The translations under genes and the position numbers were made by a program. Positions 16,998 through 25,100 of a stretch of 64,000 bases of DNA are shown here, piece after piece; the stretch's first letter is position 1, and each line of letters opens with the position of its first letter. This DNA comes from Haloarchaeobius sp. HME9146 (GTDB lineage Archaea; Halobacteriota; Halobacteria; Halobacteriales; Natrialbaceae). The DNA is taken from positions 930,001 through 994,000 of the forward strand of contig NZ_JAODVR010000001.1 in assembly GCF_025399835.1 (NCBI RefSeq). The letters are read 5' to 3'. The notes beneath the pieces were generated by a model, which searched no databases, had not been told where the DNA came from, and saw nothing but the letters and a program-made list of their open reading frames with translations.

Positions 16998-17090
16998 GCT
17001 GGTCTCACCTGGTGGCCGAGGCTGGCGGTGGGAGGGCGTCGCATCTGTTCCTGTCTTTCACCGGACAGGAAGAAAACGGTGTCGTTCGGC

Positions 17091-18416
17091 TTACTGTTCG
17101 GCCGTCTCCGTGTCTTCAGCCTCCTCGTCCTCGTCGTCCGGGATGACCTCGATACCCCGGTTGTTCACGGCGTTGGGGTCGAGCCCGACCTCCTGGAGGA
17201 ACTGCTTGTACTCGCGCTCGCACGTCTCGGCGGCCTTCTGCTTGTCGGAGGCGGCCGAACAGAGCGCGGCGAGGTCCTCGGGCACGTCGTTGGTGTAGAC
17301 GATGTAGTGGTTGATGAGGTCGGAGAGGCGGCGAATGGGCGAGGTGAAGTGCCCGTAGATGTCGAAGTTCAGGGCGTGGTGGCCGCCGAACGGGTCGGAC
17401 ATGTACTTCGCGCGGGGCATGACCTTCATCACGGCCCACTGGATCTTGCCGAGCTGGCGCTCGGGGGCGGTCTCCAGCGTCGCGTTGACGGCCTTCCGGG
17501 GGTCGTCCCACGTGTCGCCGGGGATGGAGACGCCATCGAGGTCCTGTATCTCGACCAGCGCCTTGTCCCACTCGTCGGGGGTGGGCTGGGGGTGGACGCG
17601 GTACATCGCCTCGACGCCGCGGTTCCACATCAGGACGTGCGTGACGGCCTTGTTCGCCTTCAGCATGCACTCCTCGATGATGGTGTGGGCGCGGTCCCGG
17701 CGCGGGTTCAGGACGAGCGAGCCGTCCTCCTTGCGCTGCTCGTGCAGGCGGTCGGCGACCTCGAACACGAGCGAAATCTCGTCGTGGAGGTCGGCGTCGG
17801 GTTCGTCGAGGCGGCGCTCGGTCTGGGTGTAGGTCAGGCGCTCGTCCGAGTGGATGACGGACTTGTAGATGTCGATCTCGTCGTAGCTGAGCGTCTCCTT
17901 GTCCAGTTCCATCTGGACGGTGTGGGCGAGGCGGTCCTCGTTGGGGACCAGCGAGCAGACGGTTTCGGCCAGCATCGGCGGGAGCATGTGGATGGTGTAG
18001 GCGGGGAGATAGACGGTGTTCCCGCGCTCGACGGCCTCGGCCCACATCGCGCTCTCGGGGTGGACGTAGTGGGTCACGTCGGCGATGTGGACCCACAGCG
18101 TGAACGTCTCCTCGTTCTCGCGGATGGAGATGGCGTCGTCGAAGTCCTGGGCGTCGACCGGGTCGGTGGTCCACGTCGTCAGGTCCCGCAGGTCCTCCCG
18201 CTCGTCGAGTTCGTCCTGTATCTCCTGCTGGACGTCTGTGGTCCGTTCCTCGGCCTCGTCCATCACCTTCTGGGGGAACTCGTCGCGGATCTCGAACTTC
18301 TCGAAGAGTTCCTCTCGCTTGTTCTCGAGATGGCGCGCGAGTTCCTCGTCGATCTCGACGGGGCCCTGGCCTTCCGCAGTCCCGGCCGCGGCCTGCGCGC
18401 TCGTATCATCACTCAT
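17091..18416 (-). CDS. RNB-domain exoribonuclease (RNase R/II-like)
   Basis: A 441-residue protein made almost only of the RNB catalytic domain. The metal-binding signature DPVDAQDFDDAIS gives Asp85, Asp91, Asp93 and Asp94, the exact spacing of the four catalytic Asp of RNase II. The HFTSPIRRLSDLINH motif near the end is the second family hallmark. There are no cold-shock or S1 RNA-binding domains, the usual state of haloarchaeal RNase R. It degrades RNA from the 3' end; haloarchaea have this enzyme instead of an exosome-only system. The tail is acidic (DDEDEEAEDTETAEQ). Confidence 0.93.
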   Translation of the reverse strand: MSDDTSAQAAAGTAEGQGPVEIDEELARHLENKREELFEKFEIRDEFPQKVMDEAEERTTDVQQEIQDELDEREDLRDLTTWTTDPVDAQDFDDAISIRENEETFTLWVHIADVTHYVHPESAMWAEAVERGNTVYLPAYTIHMLPPMLAETVCSLVPNEDRLAHTVQMELDKETLSYDEIDIYKSVIHSDERLTYTQTERRLDEPDADLHDEISLVFEVADRLHEQRKEDGSLVLNPRRDRAHTIIEECMLKANKAVTHVLMWNRGVEAMYRVHPQPTPDEWDKALVEIQDLDGVSIPGDTWDDPRKAVNATLETAPERQLGKIQWAVMKVMPRAKYMSDPFGGHHALNFDIYGHFTSPIRRLSDLINHYIVYTNDVPEDLAALCSAASDKQKAAETCEREYKQFLQEVGLDPNAVNNRGIEVIPDDEDEEAEDTETAEQ

Positions 18417-18495
18417 ATCACTGGCCTACGCCCGGCCTGCACGAAAACGTGTCGGGGCGGCCGCGCCGCGGTGGCGGGTGCCCCTGTCTCGCCCG

Positions 18496-18789
18496 TTACT
18501 GCTCGGAAGCGCCGTAGCGCTCCTGTACGAGGCGGTCGTACGTTTCGAGGAACTCCTCCTGGCTCATCGTCGCTTCGTCGATCTCGCAGAGGAGCGATTC
18601 CAGTTCGTCTCGCGGCTGGTGGCACTCGGCACGATAACACGGCTTGCAGAGGAACTCGAACTCCTTGCCGGTGCGCTCCCAGCGGTTACCGTACTTGTCG
18701 TACTCCCGTGCGTTCCGACGTGGAACGTCCTCGCCACACGAGATGCACGTAACGGTCTCGTCTCCCCGGTCTGTCCGGGAACCCCACAT
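18496..18789 (-). CDS. Small double-CxxC zinc protein
   Basis: A 97-residue protein starting at ATG 18789. A TTTAA element about 30 nt upstream on the minus strand supports this start over the longer open frame. Residues 15-18 (CISCGEDVPRRNAREYDKYGNRWER) and 48-51 (CKPCYRAECH) make a zinc ribbon of about 35 residues. A helical acidic tail follows (SQEEFLETYDRLVQERYG). Proteins of this kind are common in haloarchaea and mostly uncharacterised. Zinc binding is likely; DNA, RNA or protein binding cannot be told apart. Confidence 0.75.
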   Translation of the reverse strand: MWGSRTDRGDETVTCISCGEDVPRRNAREYDKYGNRWERTGKEFEFLCKPCYRAECHQPRDELESLLCEIDEATMSQEEFLETYDRLVQERYGASEQ

Positions 18790-18877
18790 ACATCCACAGA
18801 TGCAGGGGAGGGTTAAAGCCCTTGTCGCGGTGAGGCATGCTAGTTCTTGAAGGCGCGTGCTCGGTGAGAGCGCGTCG

Positions 18878-18883
18878 TTTATG
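18878..18883 (+). promoter_or_regulatory. TATA box of the PUA protein gene
   Basis: TTTATG lies about 28 nt upstream of ATG 18908. It selects this start (MQVKSRHHLR) over an in-frame ATG at 18857. Confidence 0.55.
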
Positions 18884-18907
18884 CGGCTTCCCTTCGACCG
18901 CCCGAGT

Positions 18908-19387
18908 ATGCAGGTCAAGTCACGCCATCACCTTCGCAGCGACGACGTGAACGAGGTCGAATCCGCGGTCTCGGAACAGCTCGGCGTCGAACTCGATGGG
19001 GACGCCTACGAGCTCGTCGAGCTCGACGGGAGCGAGTTCGACCTCGTCCTGGTCGACGGCGAGCCCCACATCTGTTACGTCGACGACGAACCGTTCCTGA
19101 CCGTCGCGGGCGCGAACGCCCACGAGGTGACCCGCCGCGCGGTGACGGTCGACGCCGGTGCCATCTCGTTCGTCTCCGGCGGCGCGGACGTGATGCGCCC
19201 GGGCATCGTCGAGGCGGACTCGGACATCGCCGAGGGCGACCTGGTCGTCATCGTCGAGGAGACCCACGGGAAGGCGCTCGCCATCGGTCGCGCGCTGACG
19301 AACGGGGACGACATGGTCGGCGACTCGGGCAAGGTCGTCGAGTCGCTCCACCACGTCGGCGACGACCTCTACGAGTTCCGGGTCTGA
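18908..19387 (+). CDS. PUA-domain RNA-binding protein
   Basis: A 159-residue protein. The N-terminal half (MQVKSRHHLRSDDVNEVESAV) is a pre-PUA domain. The C-terminal half (about residues 75-152) is a PUA domain: FLTVAGANAHEVTRRAVTVDAGAISFVSGGADVMRPGIVEADSDIAEGDLVVIVEE, with the conserved ...GADVMRPGI... and ...GDLVVIV... strands. This matches the archaeal MCT-1/ligatin-like family of stand-alone PUA proteins, which bind structured RNA and may act on the ribosome or in RNA modification. The exact target is unknown. A stable hairpin follows the gene at 19440. Confidence 0.9.
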   Translation: MQVKSRHHLRSDDVNEVESAVSEQLGVELDGDAYELVELDGSEFDLVLVDGEPHICYVDDEPFLTVAGANAHEVTRRAVTVDAGAISFVSGGADVMRPGIVEADSDIAEGDLVVIVEETHGKALAIGRALTNGDDMVGDSGKVVESLHHVGDDLYEFRV

Positions 19388-19439
19388 CCCCGGCGTAGTC
19401 TCTCGATTCCGCTCGTCTCACCTCTGCTGGATGCCACTG

Positions 19440-19459
19440 GTGCCTGAGGAGTCAGGCAC
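19440..19459 (+). terminator. Perfect hairpin downstream of the PUA gene
   Basis: GTGCCTGA-GGAG-TCAGGCAC is a perfect 8-bp stem with a GGAG tetraloop, 52 nt after the stop. It lies between a plus-strand and a convergent minus-strand gene and could block read-through from either. No long T tract follows. Confidence 0.45.
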
Positions 19460-19596
19460 GTAACTCATCCGCTCTGCGACCATCCATCTACTCGAGGACA
19501 GGGCATCCCCCTGGTCTCACAGTGCCTCTGTGCGCCGCTGCCCGCGGCGCCATCTTCACGTATCACATACCGCCGAGTAGCCGGTGCGCTGCCGTC

Positions 19597-20310
19597 TCAG
19601 GCGTCCGATACCGCATCCATGTCGTCGTCCTCGTAGGCGTCACCGTACTTCTCCAGCGCGGCCTCGAACCCCTCGCGCGCCAGCTCGTAGGTCTCGCGCA
19701 GGTCCGAGATGGGCGTCTCGGTGGCGTCGACCCGGAGGTCGTCGTAGTAGGGTTCGGGGTCGCGCTCCTCGGTGGTCGCCACGCGCAGGGCTGCGCTCTG
19801 GATGGTGAGGTCCTCGCGCTTGTCCCCGCCTGCGGCTTGGCCCGCCTCCAGGGCGTCCACGAGTCGTTTCGCCAGTGGCTCGTCGCGGTCGCCTGCCTCG
19901 TACTCCTCGGCCACGGCATCGACGACGCCCTCGCCGGCGAGCAGGTTGCCTGCGACGGTGTAGTTCTCACCGACACGGTCGCCGGCCCAGTCCATGCACT
20001 CGTCGCCCGTGAACGCGAACTCACCCTCGTGGCCGACGCCGTGGAGCTGGCGCGCCGGGGCGTTGTCGTCGGCGTTCAGGAGGCCCTGCAGGGCGTCCGC
20101 GACCGCGAGCCCGTCGTCGAGGTACTCGATGCCCTTCCGTCCGAGCCGGACGTTGGTCAGGCTCTGTGTCGAGACGGCCCCGTTCTCGCTGACCCAGGGG
20201 CACAGCGCGCCGACGCCCGGCAGCCGGGTGGTCACCGCGACGCCGAAGCGGGTCTGCTCGTCGCCGTCGTCGTCCTCGTACGTCTCGCGCACGCAGATGC
20301 TGAAGGTCAT
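19597..20310 (-). CDS. DUF1028 family protein (Ntn-hydrolase-like)
   Basis: A 237-residue protein. The N-terminus MTFSICVRE, followed by FGVAVTTRLPGVGALCPWVSENGAVSTQSLTN, is characteristic of DUF1028, whose members have an N-terminal-nucleophile hydrolase-like fold; Ser4 is in the position of the conserved N-terminal Ser. TGDECMDWAGDRVGENYTVAGNLLAGEGVVDA is the second conserved block. The substrate is unknown. The end is acidic. It is on the same strand as the halolysin but about 30 nt upstream of that gene's stop region, so the two do not form an obvious operon in the usual order. Confidence 0.88.
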   Translation of the reverse strand: MTFSICVRETYEDDDGDEQTRFGVAVTTRLPGVGALCPWVSENGAVSTQSLTNVRLGRKGIEYLDDGLAVADALQGLLNADDNAPARQLHGVGHEGEFAFTGDECMDWAGDRVGENYTVAGNLLAGEGVVDAVAEEYEAGDRDEPLAKRLVDALEAGQAAGGDKREDLTIQSAALRVATTEERDPEPYYDDLRVDATETPISDLRETYELAREGFEAALEKYGDAYEDDDMDAVSDA

Positions 20311-20343
20311 GTCCCTCGCTTCGGAGTGGAGGACGAAAAGTGT

Positions 20344-23061
20344 CTATCTCGCGCGCTTCCCGGCCGCGGTCACGCTGCGGGTCGCGTTCGCGGTTCGGCC
20401 GGTCGCGTCGGTGACGGTCAGGGTGGCGGTGTAGGTCTGGCCGCCGCCCTTCTTCACCTGCACGGTGGCGCTGTCGCTGTGCTGCCCGCCGGAGACCGAC
20501 CGGACCACTGCGCCGACGCTGGCACCGCCCTCGTCGAACACCTCGAAGACGACCTCGGCGAGGTCGCCGTCCGAATCCGTGACCTCCCACGTGCCGGTCA
20601 CCTCGGCGTGTGGGTTCGGGCTCCCGGCTTCGGTCACGGCGAAGCTCACGACCTCGGGTGCGACCGCTGCCGGCGGTTCCGGGGCCGTCCCGGCGGTCGT
20701 GAACGCTGCCACGTCGCCGGTCATCGAGCCGGCGCTGTTCTTCCCGACGATGCGGTACTCGTAGTCGGTGCCGGGGGTGAGCTCGGTGAGGCTGGCGGTC
20801 ACCTGCCCCGTCTCCGAGCGGACCTGTTCCGGGGTCGTGACCGACAGTGAGCCCGCCTCGCCCCACTCGAAGTACACCGTCGCGGTGTCCTCCGACCCGA
20901 GGTCGGTCAGCTGGCCGGTGAGGTCGGCGGCCGTCTCGGTGACCGCACTCGCGGGCTCGGTGGCGACCGTGGGCGGTGTCCCGGGGTCGCCGCCACCGTC
21001 GCCGACAACCACGCTCTCGGTGACGGTCGTGGACCCGTCCATCACCGTCAGTCGCGCCTCGTAGGTCCGCCCGCCACCCTTGTGGATGTGGATTGTCGCG
21101 CTGTCTTCCGTCGTCACGCCGATGGCCGTGCGGGTCACCGAGTCGACCAGCGCCCCGCCCTCGTACACCGCGTAGACGACCGACTGGATGTCACCGTTGG
21201 GGTCCGAGACGGTCCACTGGCCGGTGAGGTCGGCGTGCGGGTTGTTCCCGCTCGTATCGCTCGCGGTGAAGGCGTCGATGCTCGGCGGGGTCGGTGTCCC
21301 CGAGAGCGTCGTGAACTGTCGGATGGCACCCGAATCGCCGCCGTCGCTGCCGGACACGAGTGCCTGCACCTCGTAGGTGGTCTCGTCGGTCAACCCGGTC
21401 ACCGGGGCCGTGTAGCCCGTCGGCGCGGTCGTGAGCGTCTCGGGAGCCGTCTCGGTCCACGAGCCGCCGACCGGCCGGTACCGGAACCAGGCCTCGACGC
21501 TGTCGGCGGTGCCGAGATCGCCGAGGGTGCCCCGGAGGGTGGCTGCGTCGCCGGTCACGTCCGTCGGGTCACCGGTCAGGACGACCGGGGGTTCCGGGGT
21601 CGTCCCGGTCGTGAGGAACGACAGGGTGTCGCCACTCGCGAACCCGGCGTCGTTGGTCGCCACCAGCTGGAATTCGTATGCGCTGCCGGCGGTGAGGCCG
21701 GTCAGGTCCGCGACGATTTCACCGGTCGCAGAGACCGGCTGTTCGGGGGTGGTCGTCGTGAGACCCATCCCGGCGAGCCCCCACTCGAAGTAGGCCGTGA
21801 CGTCGCCGGCCGTCCCGAGGTCGGTCACCCGACCGCGAAGCTGGGCGGTCGTCTCGCTGACGCCACTGGCCGAATCGGTGAGCACGGTCGGGAGCGTCCC
21901 TGCCGTGGGCTCGACGCCCAGGGCCCGGTCGACGCGGGCCAGCCCAGCGCCCTGCTGGGACGCCGAGAGTCCGAGGTCGTCGGCGGTCGCTTTCAGCTGC
22001 TGGCGGGCCTGGGTGCCGGTGTAGCCCGCCGCCAGCAACAACGCGACCGCGGCGGTGACGTGTGGACACGACATCGAGGTACCGTTCTTCAGCCCGTAGC
22101 TCCCACCGGCGAGCGCGGACCGGACGGCGACACCGGGTGCGATGAGGTCGACCTCGGGGCCCGTCGAGGAGAACGAGGCGAGGCCGTCGCCCTCGTCGCT
22201 GGCCGACACCGCGATGACGTCGGGGTAGGCCGCCGGGTAGCCCACACAGTCCGAACAGCCGCCGTTGCCCGCCGAGGCGACGAGCGTCACCCCGGCCGCG
22301 ACGGCGTAGGCGACCGCGTCCGAGACGAGATTGGAGTCGCCGCCGCCGAGGCTCATGTTCGCCACGTCCCAGCCCTGGTCGGCGACGTGCTGGATGCCCG
22401 CGGCCACGTTCTCGTAGGAGCCACCCCCGTTGCAGTTGAGGACCTTCACGGCGTGCAGCTCTACCCCCGGTGCGACGCCGATGACACCAAGCTCGTTCAC
22501 CTGGGCCGCGACGGTGCCGGCGACGTGGGTCCCGTGTCCGTCGTCGTCGTCCCAGCCGTGGTGGCAGGTGTTCGGGACGCCACAGCTCTCGCAGGCGACG
22601 AAACTCGCGCCCGCGCCGACGACCGCCTGCAGGTCGGGGTGGTCCGAATCGATGCCGGTGTCGACGATGGCGACGTGGACCGGTGTTCCGCTCCCCGTCA
22701 CGCCGGTCTGCCCGGCGGCCTGGGCCGTCATCGCGCCGACGCGCTCGATACCCCACGGCACGGTCTGGCCGGTGGCCTGCATCGTCCCGTTCGCCTCGAC
22801 GTACCGGACGTGCGGGTTCCGGCGAAGACCGTCGAGCGCGGCCGCCGGGAAGGTCCCCACGAGCGCCTGCCCGATGGCCGGACCGAAGTCGAACTCGCGA
22901 CTCACACGGGTCGCGACCTCGCGGGCGCGGGCGAGCCCGACCGCGTCGCTCGTCCCGACGATATGCTCTCCTGTCACTGCGCTGGCAGCGGCCGGTGCCA
23001 GTCCGAGTCCGACCGTACTGCCGGCGAGGCCACGGAGCAGCTGACGGCGTGAAAACTGCAT
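20344..23061 (-). CDS. Halolysin-type Tat-secreted subtilase with multiple Ig-like domains
   Basis: A 905-residue secreted protease. It has a Tat signal (FSRRQLLRGLAG, cleavage near residue 28), then an inhibitor-I9-like propeptide (about 30-95). The S8 domain follows with Asp134, His176 (GHGTHVAG), Asn266 and Ser329 (NGTSMSCPHV). Several Cys in the catalytic domain (157, 160, 166, 210, 269, 272) may form disulphides or bind metal. From about residue 390 there are alternating fibronectin-III-like modules (VSATGEIVADLTGLTAGSAYEF type) and two copies of a module with W-x-V-x-D-x-D-G-D (about 600-700 and 810-900). The protein ends without a PGF-CTERM anchor, so it should be released. A stand-alone homologue of the W-x-V module lies directly upstream. 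Confidence 0.94.
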   Translation of the reverse strand: MQFSRRQLLRGLAGSTVGLGLAPAAASAVTGEHIVGTSDAVGLARAREVATRVSREFDFGPAIGQALVGTFPAAALDGLRRNPHVRYVEANGTMQATGQTVPWGIERVGAMTAQAAGQTGVTGSGTPVHVAIVDTGIDSDHPDLQAVVGAGASFVACESCGVPNTCHHGWDDDDGHGTHVAGTVAAQVNELGVIGVAPGVELHAVKVLNCNGGGSYENVAAGIQHVADQGWDVANMSLGGGDSNLVSDAVAYAVAAGVTLVASAGNGGCSDCVGYPAAYPDVIAVSASDEGDGLASFSSTGPEVDLIAPGVAVRSALAGGSYGLKNGTSMSCPHVTAAVALLLAAGYTGTQARQQLKATADDLGLSASQQGAGLARVDRALGVEPTAGTLPTVLTDSASGVSETTAQLRGRVTDLGTAGDVTAYFEWGLAGMGLTTTTPEQPVSATGEIVADLTGLTAGSAYEFQLVATNDAGFASGDTLSFLTTGTTPEPPVVLTGDPTDVTGDAATLRGTLGDLGTADSVEAWFRYRPVGGSWTETAPETLTTAPTGYTAPVTGLTDETTYEVQALVSGSDGGDSGAIRQFTTLSGTPTPPSIDAFTASDTSGNNPHADLTGQWTVSDPNGDIQSVVYAVYEGGALVDSVTRTAIGVTTEDSATIHIHKGGGRTYEARLTVMDGSTTVTESVVVGDGGGDPGTPPTVATEPASAVTETAADLTGQLTDLGSEDTATVYFEWGEAGSLSVTTPEQVRSETGQVTASLTELTPGTDYEYRIVGKNSAGSMTGDVAAFTTAGTAPEPPAAVAPEVVSFAVTEAGSPNPHAEVTGTWEVTDSDGDLAEVVFEVFDEGGASVGAVVRSVSGGQHSDSATVQVKKGGGQTYTATLTVTDATGRTANATRSVTAAGKRAR

Positions 23062-23187
23062 GATATCTCTCTTGCAGAGAGGGTTCGAACCCGTATGAAC
23101 GGGTCCTGAGCGGTCAGAAAGGAGCTAACCAGCGAGATGGCCGCCCGTGTCAGCAGGGATGTAGGTGGTAGTGCCGCCGCGAGAGAC

Positions 23188-23619
23188 TCAGACCCGCGGG
23201 TCGTCGAGTTGCACCGGACGGATAGCCGTCGCGGTCGCGCCCGTCTCGTCACGCGCGGTCACACGGACGAGGACTCGGCCGGACCGGGTCGTGCGCGCGT
23301 CGTCGCCGACGCCGACCGCGGTCGTCCCGGTCACCGTCTCACCTTCGACCGATTCGGTCACCGCGGTCCGTTCGCTGTTCTGGCCGATGACGCAGACGGT
23401 GACCGCCTCGAGGTCACCGTCACCGTCGGTCGCCTCCCACGAGACCACGACCGCCCGTTCGTCGGTGTCGGTGTCGGTCAGGACGGCGTCGAGCGTGACG
23501 CCCTCGACCCGCGGCGGAATCGGCTGGGTGGCCCGTGTCTTCCCTGTTGTGTCGGCATCGGTCCGGATCGTGTCGGCGTCGTCGCCTGTCGACAGTCGCC
23601 TCGTTCTCTCCCCTGTCAT
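23188..23619 (-). CDS. Stand-alone Ig-like domain related to the halolysin C-terminus
   Basis: A 143-residue protein with no signal peptide or membrane segment. After about 45 polar residues it has a single beta-rich domain: VVSWEATDGDGDLEAVTVCV, then a Ser/Thr-rich loop and a strand pair VLVRVTARDETGATATA. The same order (W, D-x-D-G-D, V-x-V, then V-T-D-x-x-G-x-T) occurs twice in the halolysin encoded 126 nt downstream on the same strand. The two genes may share a transcript. The role is unknown; possibly an intracellular chaperone or inhibitor of the protease, or a leftover of domain duplication. Confidence 0.65.
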   Translation of the reverse strand: MTGERTRRLSTGDDADTIRTDADTTGKTRATQPIPPRVEGVTLDAVLTDTDTDERAVVVSWEATDGDGDLEAVTVCVIGQNSERTAVTESVEGETVTGTTAVGVGDDARTTRSGRVLVRVTARDETGATATAIRPVQLDDPRV

Positions 23620-24100
23620 CGTCGTTCACCTAGACAGAGGTTCGCATGGGTCATGAGGCCCCCACGGACCACACCGTGAGTACCTGCGCGTGAGGTGCGT
23701 CGCCCCCGGTAGGTGCGGGCGAGCGAGGGACTCATCGCGCTCCGCTGTGCGTCTCTCCCCGTTGTCTCGGCCCTTCCGGCCGCCCGCGTCCCCCGTGCGC
23801 CGGCGGCGATAGAAGGGAGCGACCCCCTCCGGTGTCGTTCCATAACCTCTCAGTAAACATAGGTCTCCCGTGGGTATGAGTGTTCGCTAGCCCGCCACGT
23901 GCGGACGTCGGCGTCGCCGAGGGCCCAGCCGGAATCAGGTGCAGAAAGACGGGCGTGGCGGGAGCGTTCCAATCGTTCGACTCCCACTCACCGACCGACT
24001 GAGAGACGCCGAAAAAGTAACAGTTCTGGGACAATTGTGTCACGTGTCTGCGGTGTGTCCGACGCAAGAACTATACCGGTCCCGACGGACCTTCTCGGGT
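23620..24100 (+). other. 480-bp gene-free region with long inverted repeat
   Basis: No convincing protein gene is seen. CCCGCCACG (23891-23899) and CGTGGCGGG (23954-23962) are perfect inverse copies enclosing 54 nt with further GC-rich self-complementarity. A TATA-like TAAACATA lies about 30 nt upstream. This could be a small structured RNA of about 75-80 nt, but nothing identifies a family. AACTATACC at 24069-24077 is the SepF promoter. Confidence 0.35.
24069..24077 (+). promoter_or_regulatory. TATA box of the SepF gene
   Basis: AACTATACC lies about 28 nt before ATG 24101. It supports that start (MGFMSKILG) and a leaderless mRNA. Confidence 0.6.
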
Positions 24101-24460
24101 ATGGGGTTCATGTCCAAGATCCTCGGCACGAGTGGTTCGCGTAGCACCGAGGACTATCTCGAACTCGATCTCGACGACTTCGATACCGTCTCCGGCGAGG
24201 CAGCGATGCAAGTACACATCGCGGAAGTCGCCGGACAGGCGGACGCTATCGATATCAAGGACGCGGTGTACGACGGAGACCTCGTCATCGCCGACATCAC
24301 ACGGTTGCGCACCGAAGACCGCACCGTCGACCACATCATCGACGAACTCCGTCAGGTGGCACAGGAGGTCGACGGCGACATCGTCCAGAAGGGTGACGAC
24401 CAGCTCATCGTCACGCCGACGGGCGTGAAGATCAGCCGCGAGAAACTCGGGCGCGACTGA
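24101..24460 (+). CDS. sepF: Cell division protein SepF
   Basis: A 119-residue archaeal SepF. This protein anchors the FtsZ1/FtsZ2 ring to the membrane at mid-cell and is essential in Haloferax volcanii. The N-terminal MGFMSKILG is the short amphipathic membrane-targeting helix. An acidic linker (EDYLELDLDDFD) follows, then the globular SepF domain (about 40-115: MQVHIAEVAGQADAIDIKDAVYDGDLVIADI and ELRQVAQEVDGDIVQKGDDQLIVTPTGVKI). The start is supported by the TATA box 28 nt upstream. The frame is open further upstream, but that extension lacks the family N-terminus. Confidence 0.95.
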   Translation: MGFMSKILGTSGSRSTEDYLELDLDDFDTVSGEAAMQVHIAEVAGQADAIDIKDAVYDGDLVIADITRLRTEDRTVDHIIDELRQVAQEVDGDIVQKGDDQLIVTPTGVKISREKLGRD

Positions 24461-24500
24461 ACCAGCCTCGCTCGCGACCCGGGCGTCGGCGAGACCGTCT

Positions 24501-24507
24501 TTTATAT
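24501..24507 (+). promoter_or_regulatory. Orphan TATA box
   Basis: TCTTTTATATCCTA is one of the clearest TATA boxes in the window, yet no plus-strand protein gene follows. An ATG-TCC-TGA minimal frame is at 24531. See the hairpin at 24548-24588. Confidence 0.5.
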
Positions 24508-24524
24508 CCTATCGAGCGGCCAGC

Positions 24525-24590
24525 AACGGCATGTCCTGACCACCTGTTCGCGACGGGTCTGGGCCGTTGTGCAGCGTGCCCGTCGCGAGA
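24525..24590 (+). ncRNA. Candidate small RNA with 10-bp hairpin
   Basis: About 22 nt after the orphan TATA box a transcript would begin near 24527. TCGCGACGGG (24548-24557) pairs perfectly with CCCGTCGCGA (24579-24588) around a 21-nt loop. The loop contains GCCGTTG (24563-24569), which is the inverse of CAACGGC (24524-24530). A loop-5' end pseudoknot, or an alternative fold, is therefore possible. It faces the 3' end of the NifU-like gene on the other strand. No RNA family is recognised; it may be a terminator-like structure instead. Confidence 0.35.
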
Positions 24591-24645
24591 CACCGCGTCG
24601 CTGCCTGTTCACTCGCTCCGAAACCCACCAGCGGCGGCGGGAGAC

Positions 24646-25017
24646 TCAGAAGTGGTCCTTGCCCGGGTTCGAGGAGCCCCAGTCGCCCCGGCCGCCCTCG
24701 GTCCGGTCGACGCCCATGATGGACTCGGCCTGCTCGACGCCGAGCGATTCGCCCGTCTCGGGGACCCGCACCGTGACGTCCTGTATCTCGGGCCACTTGT
24801 AGAGCTCTGCCTCGATGTTCCCGGTGGTGATATCGGCCACCGAGCAGCCGCTACAGCCGCCGCCGAGTTCGATGACGACCTCACCGGTCTCGGGGTCGGC
24901 CTCGCGGACGGCACTGGTCCCGCCGTGCATCTGGATGATCGGCATCTCGCGGGCGAGCCAGCGTTCGAGGCGCTCTTTCAGCGTGTCCCCCTCGCCGTCT
25001 GACGAGTCGGTACTCAT
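24646..25017 (-). CDS. NifU-like Fe-S scaffold domain protein
   Basis: A 123-residue protein with one NifU C-terminal-type domain (about 13-85). The cluster-binding CSGC motif (GGGCSGCSVADIT, Cys55 and Cys58) is intact, preceded by PIIQMHGGTSAVREADPETGEVVIELGG. Such domains carry and deliver Fe-S clusters as dimers sharing a 4Fe-4S cluster. The C-terminal 35 residues (MGVDRTEGGRGDWGSSNPGKDHF) are a disordered tail seen in haloarchaeal versions. No suf genes are next to it. Confidence 0.92.
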   Translation of the reverse strand: MSTDSSDGEGDTLKERLERWLAREMPIIQMHGGTSAVREADPETGEVVIELGGGCSGCSVADITTGNIEAELYKWPEIQDVTVRVPETGESLGVEQAESIMGVDRTEGGRGDWGSSNPGKDHF

Positions 25018-25100
25018 TACCGAACCGTAGGCGGCCCGAACGTGAGAAAGCTTTGGGTCTCGTTCGCACGATTCCGCAGGAACGACCGTGAGGAACCGGG

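Noticed and set aside
23732-24067. 111-codon minus-strand frame upstream of sepF
   Set aside because: Composition-driven, no start signals, and covers the sepF promoter and an inverted repeat.
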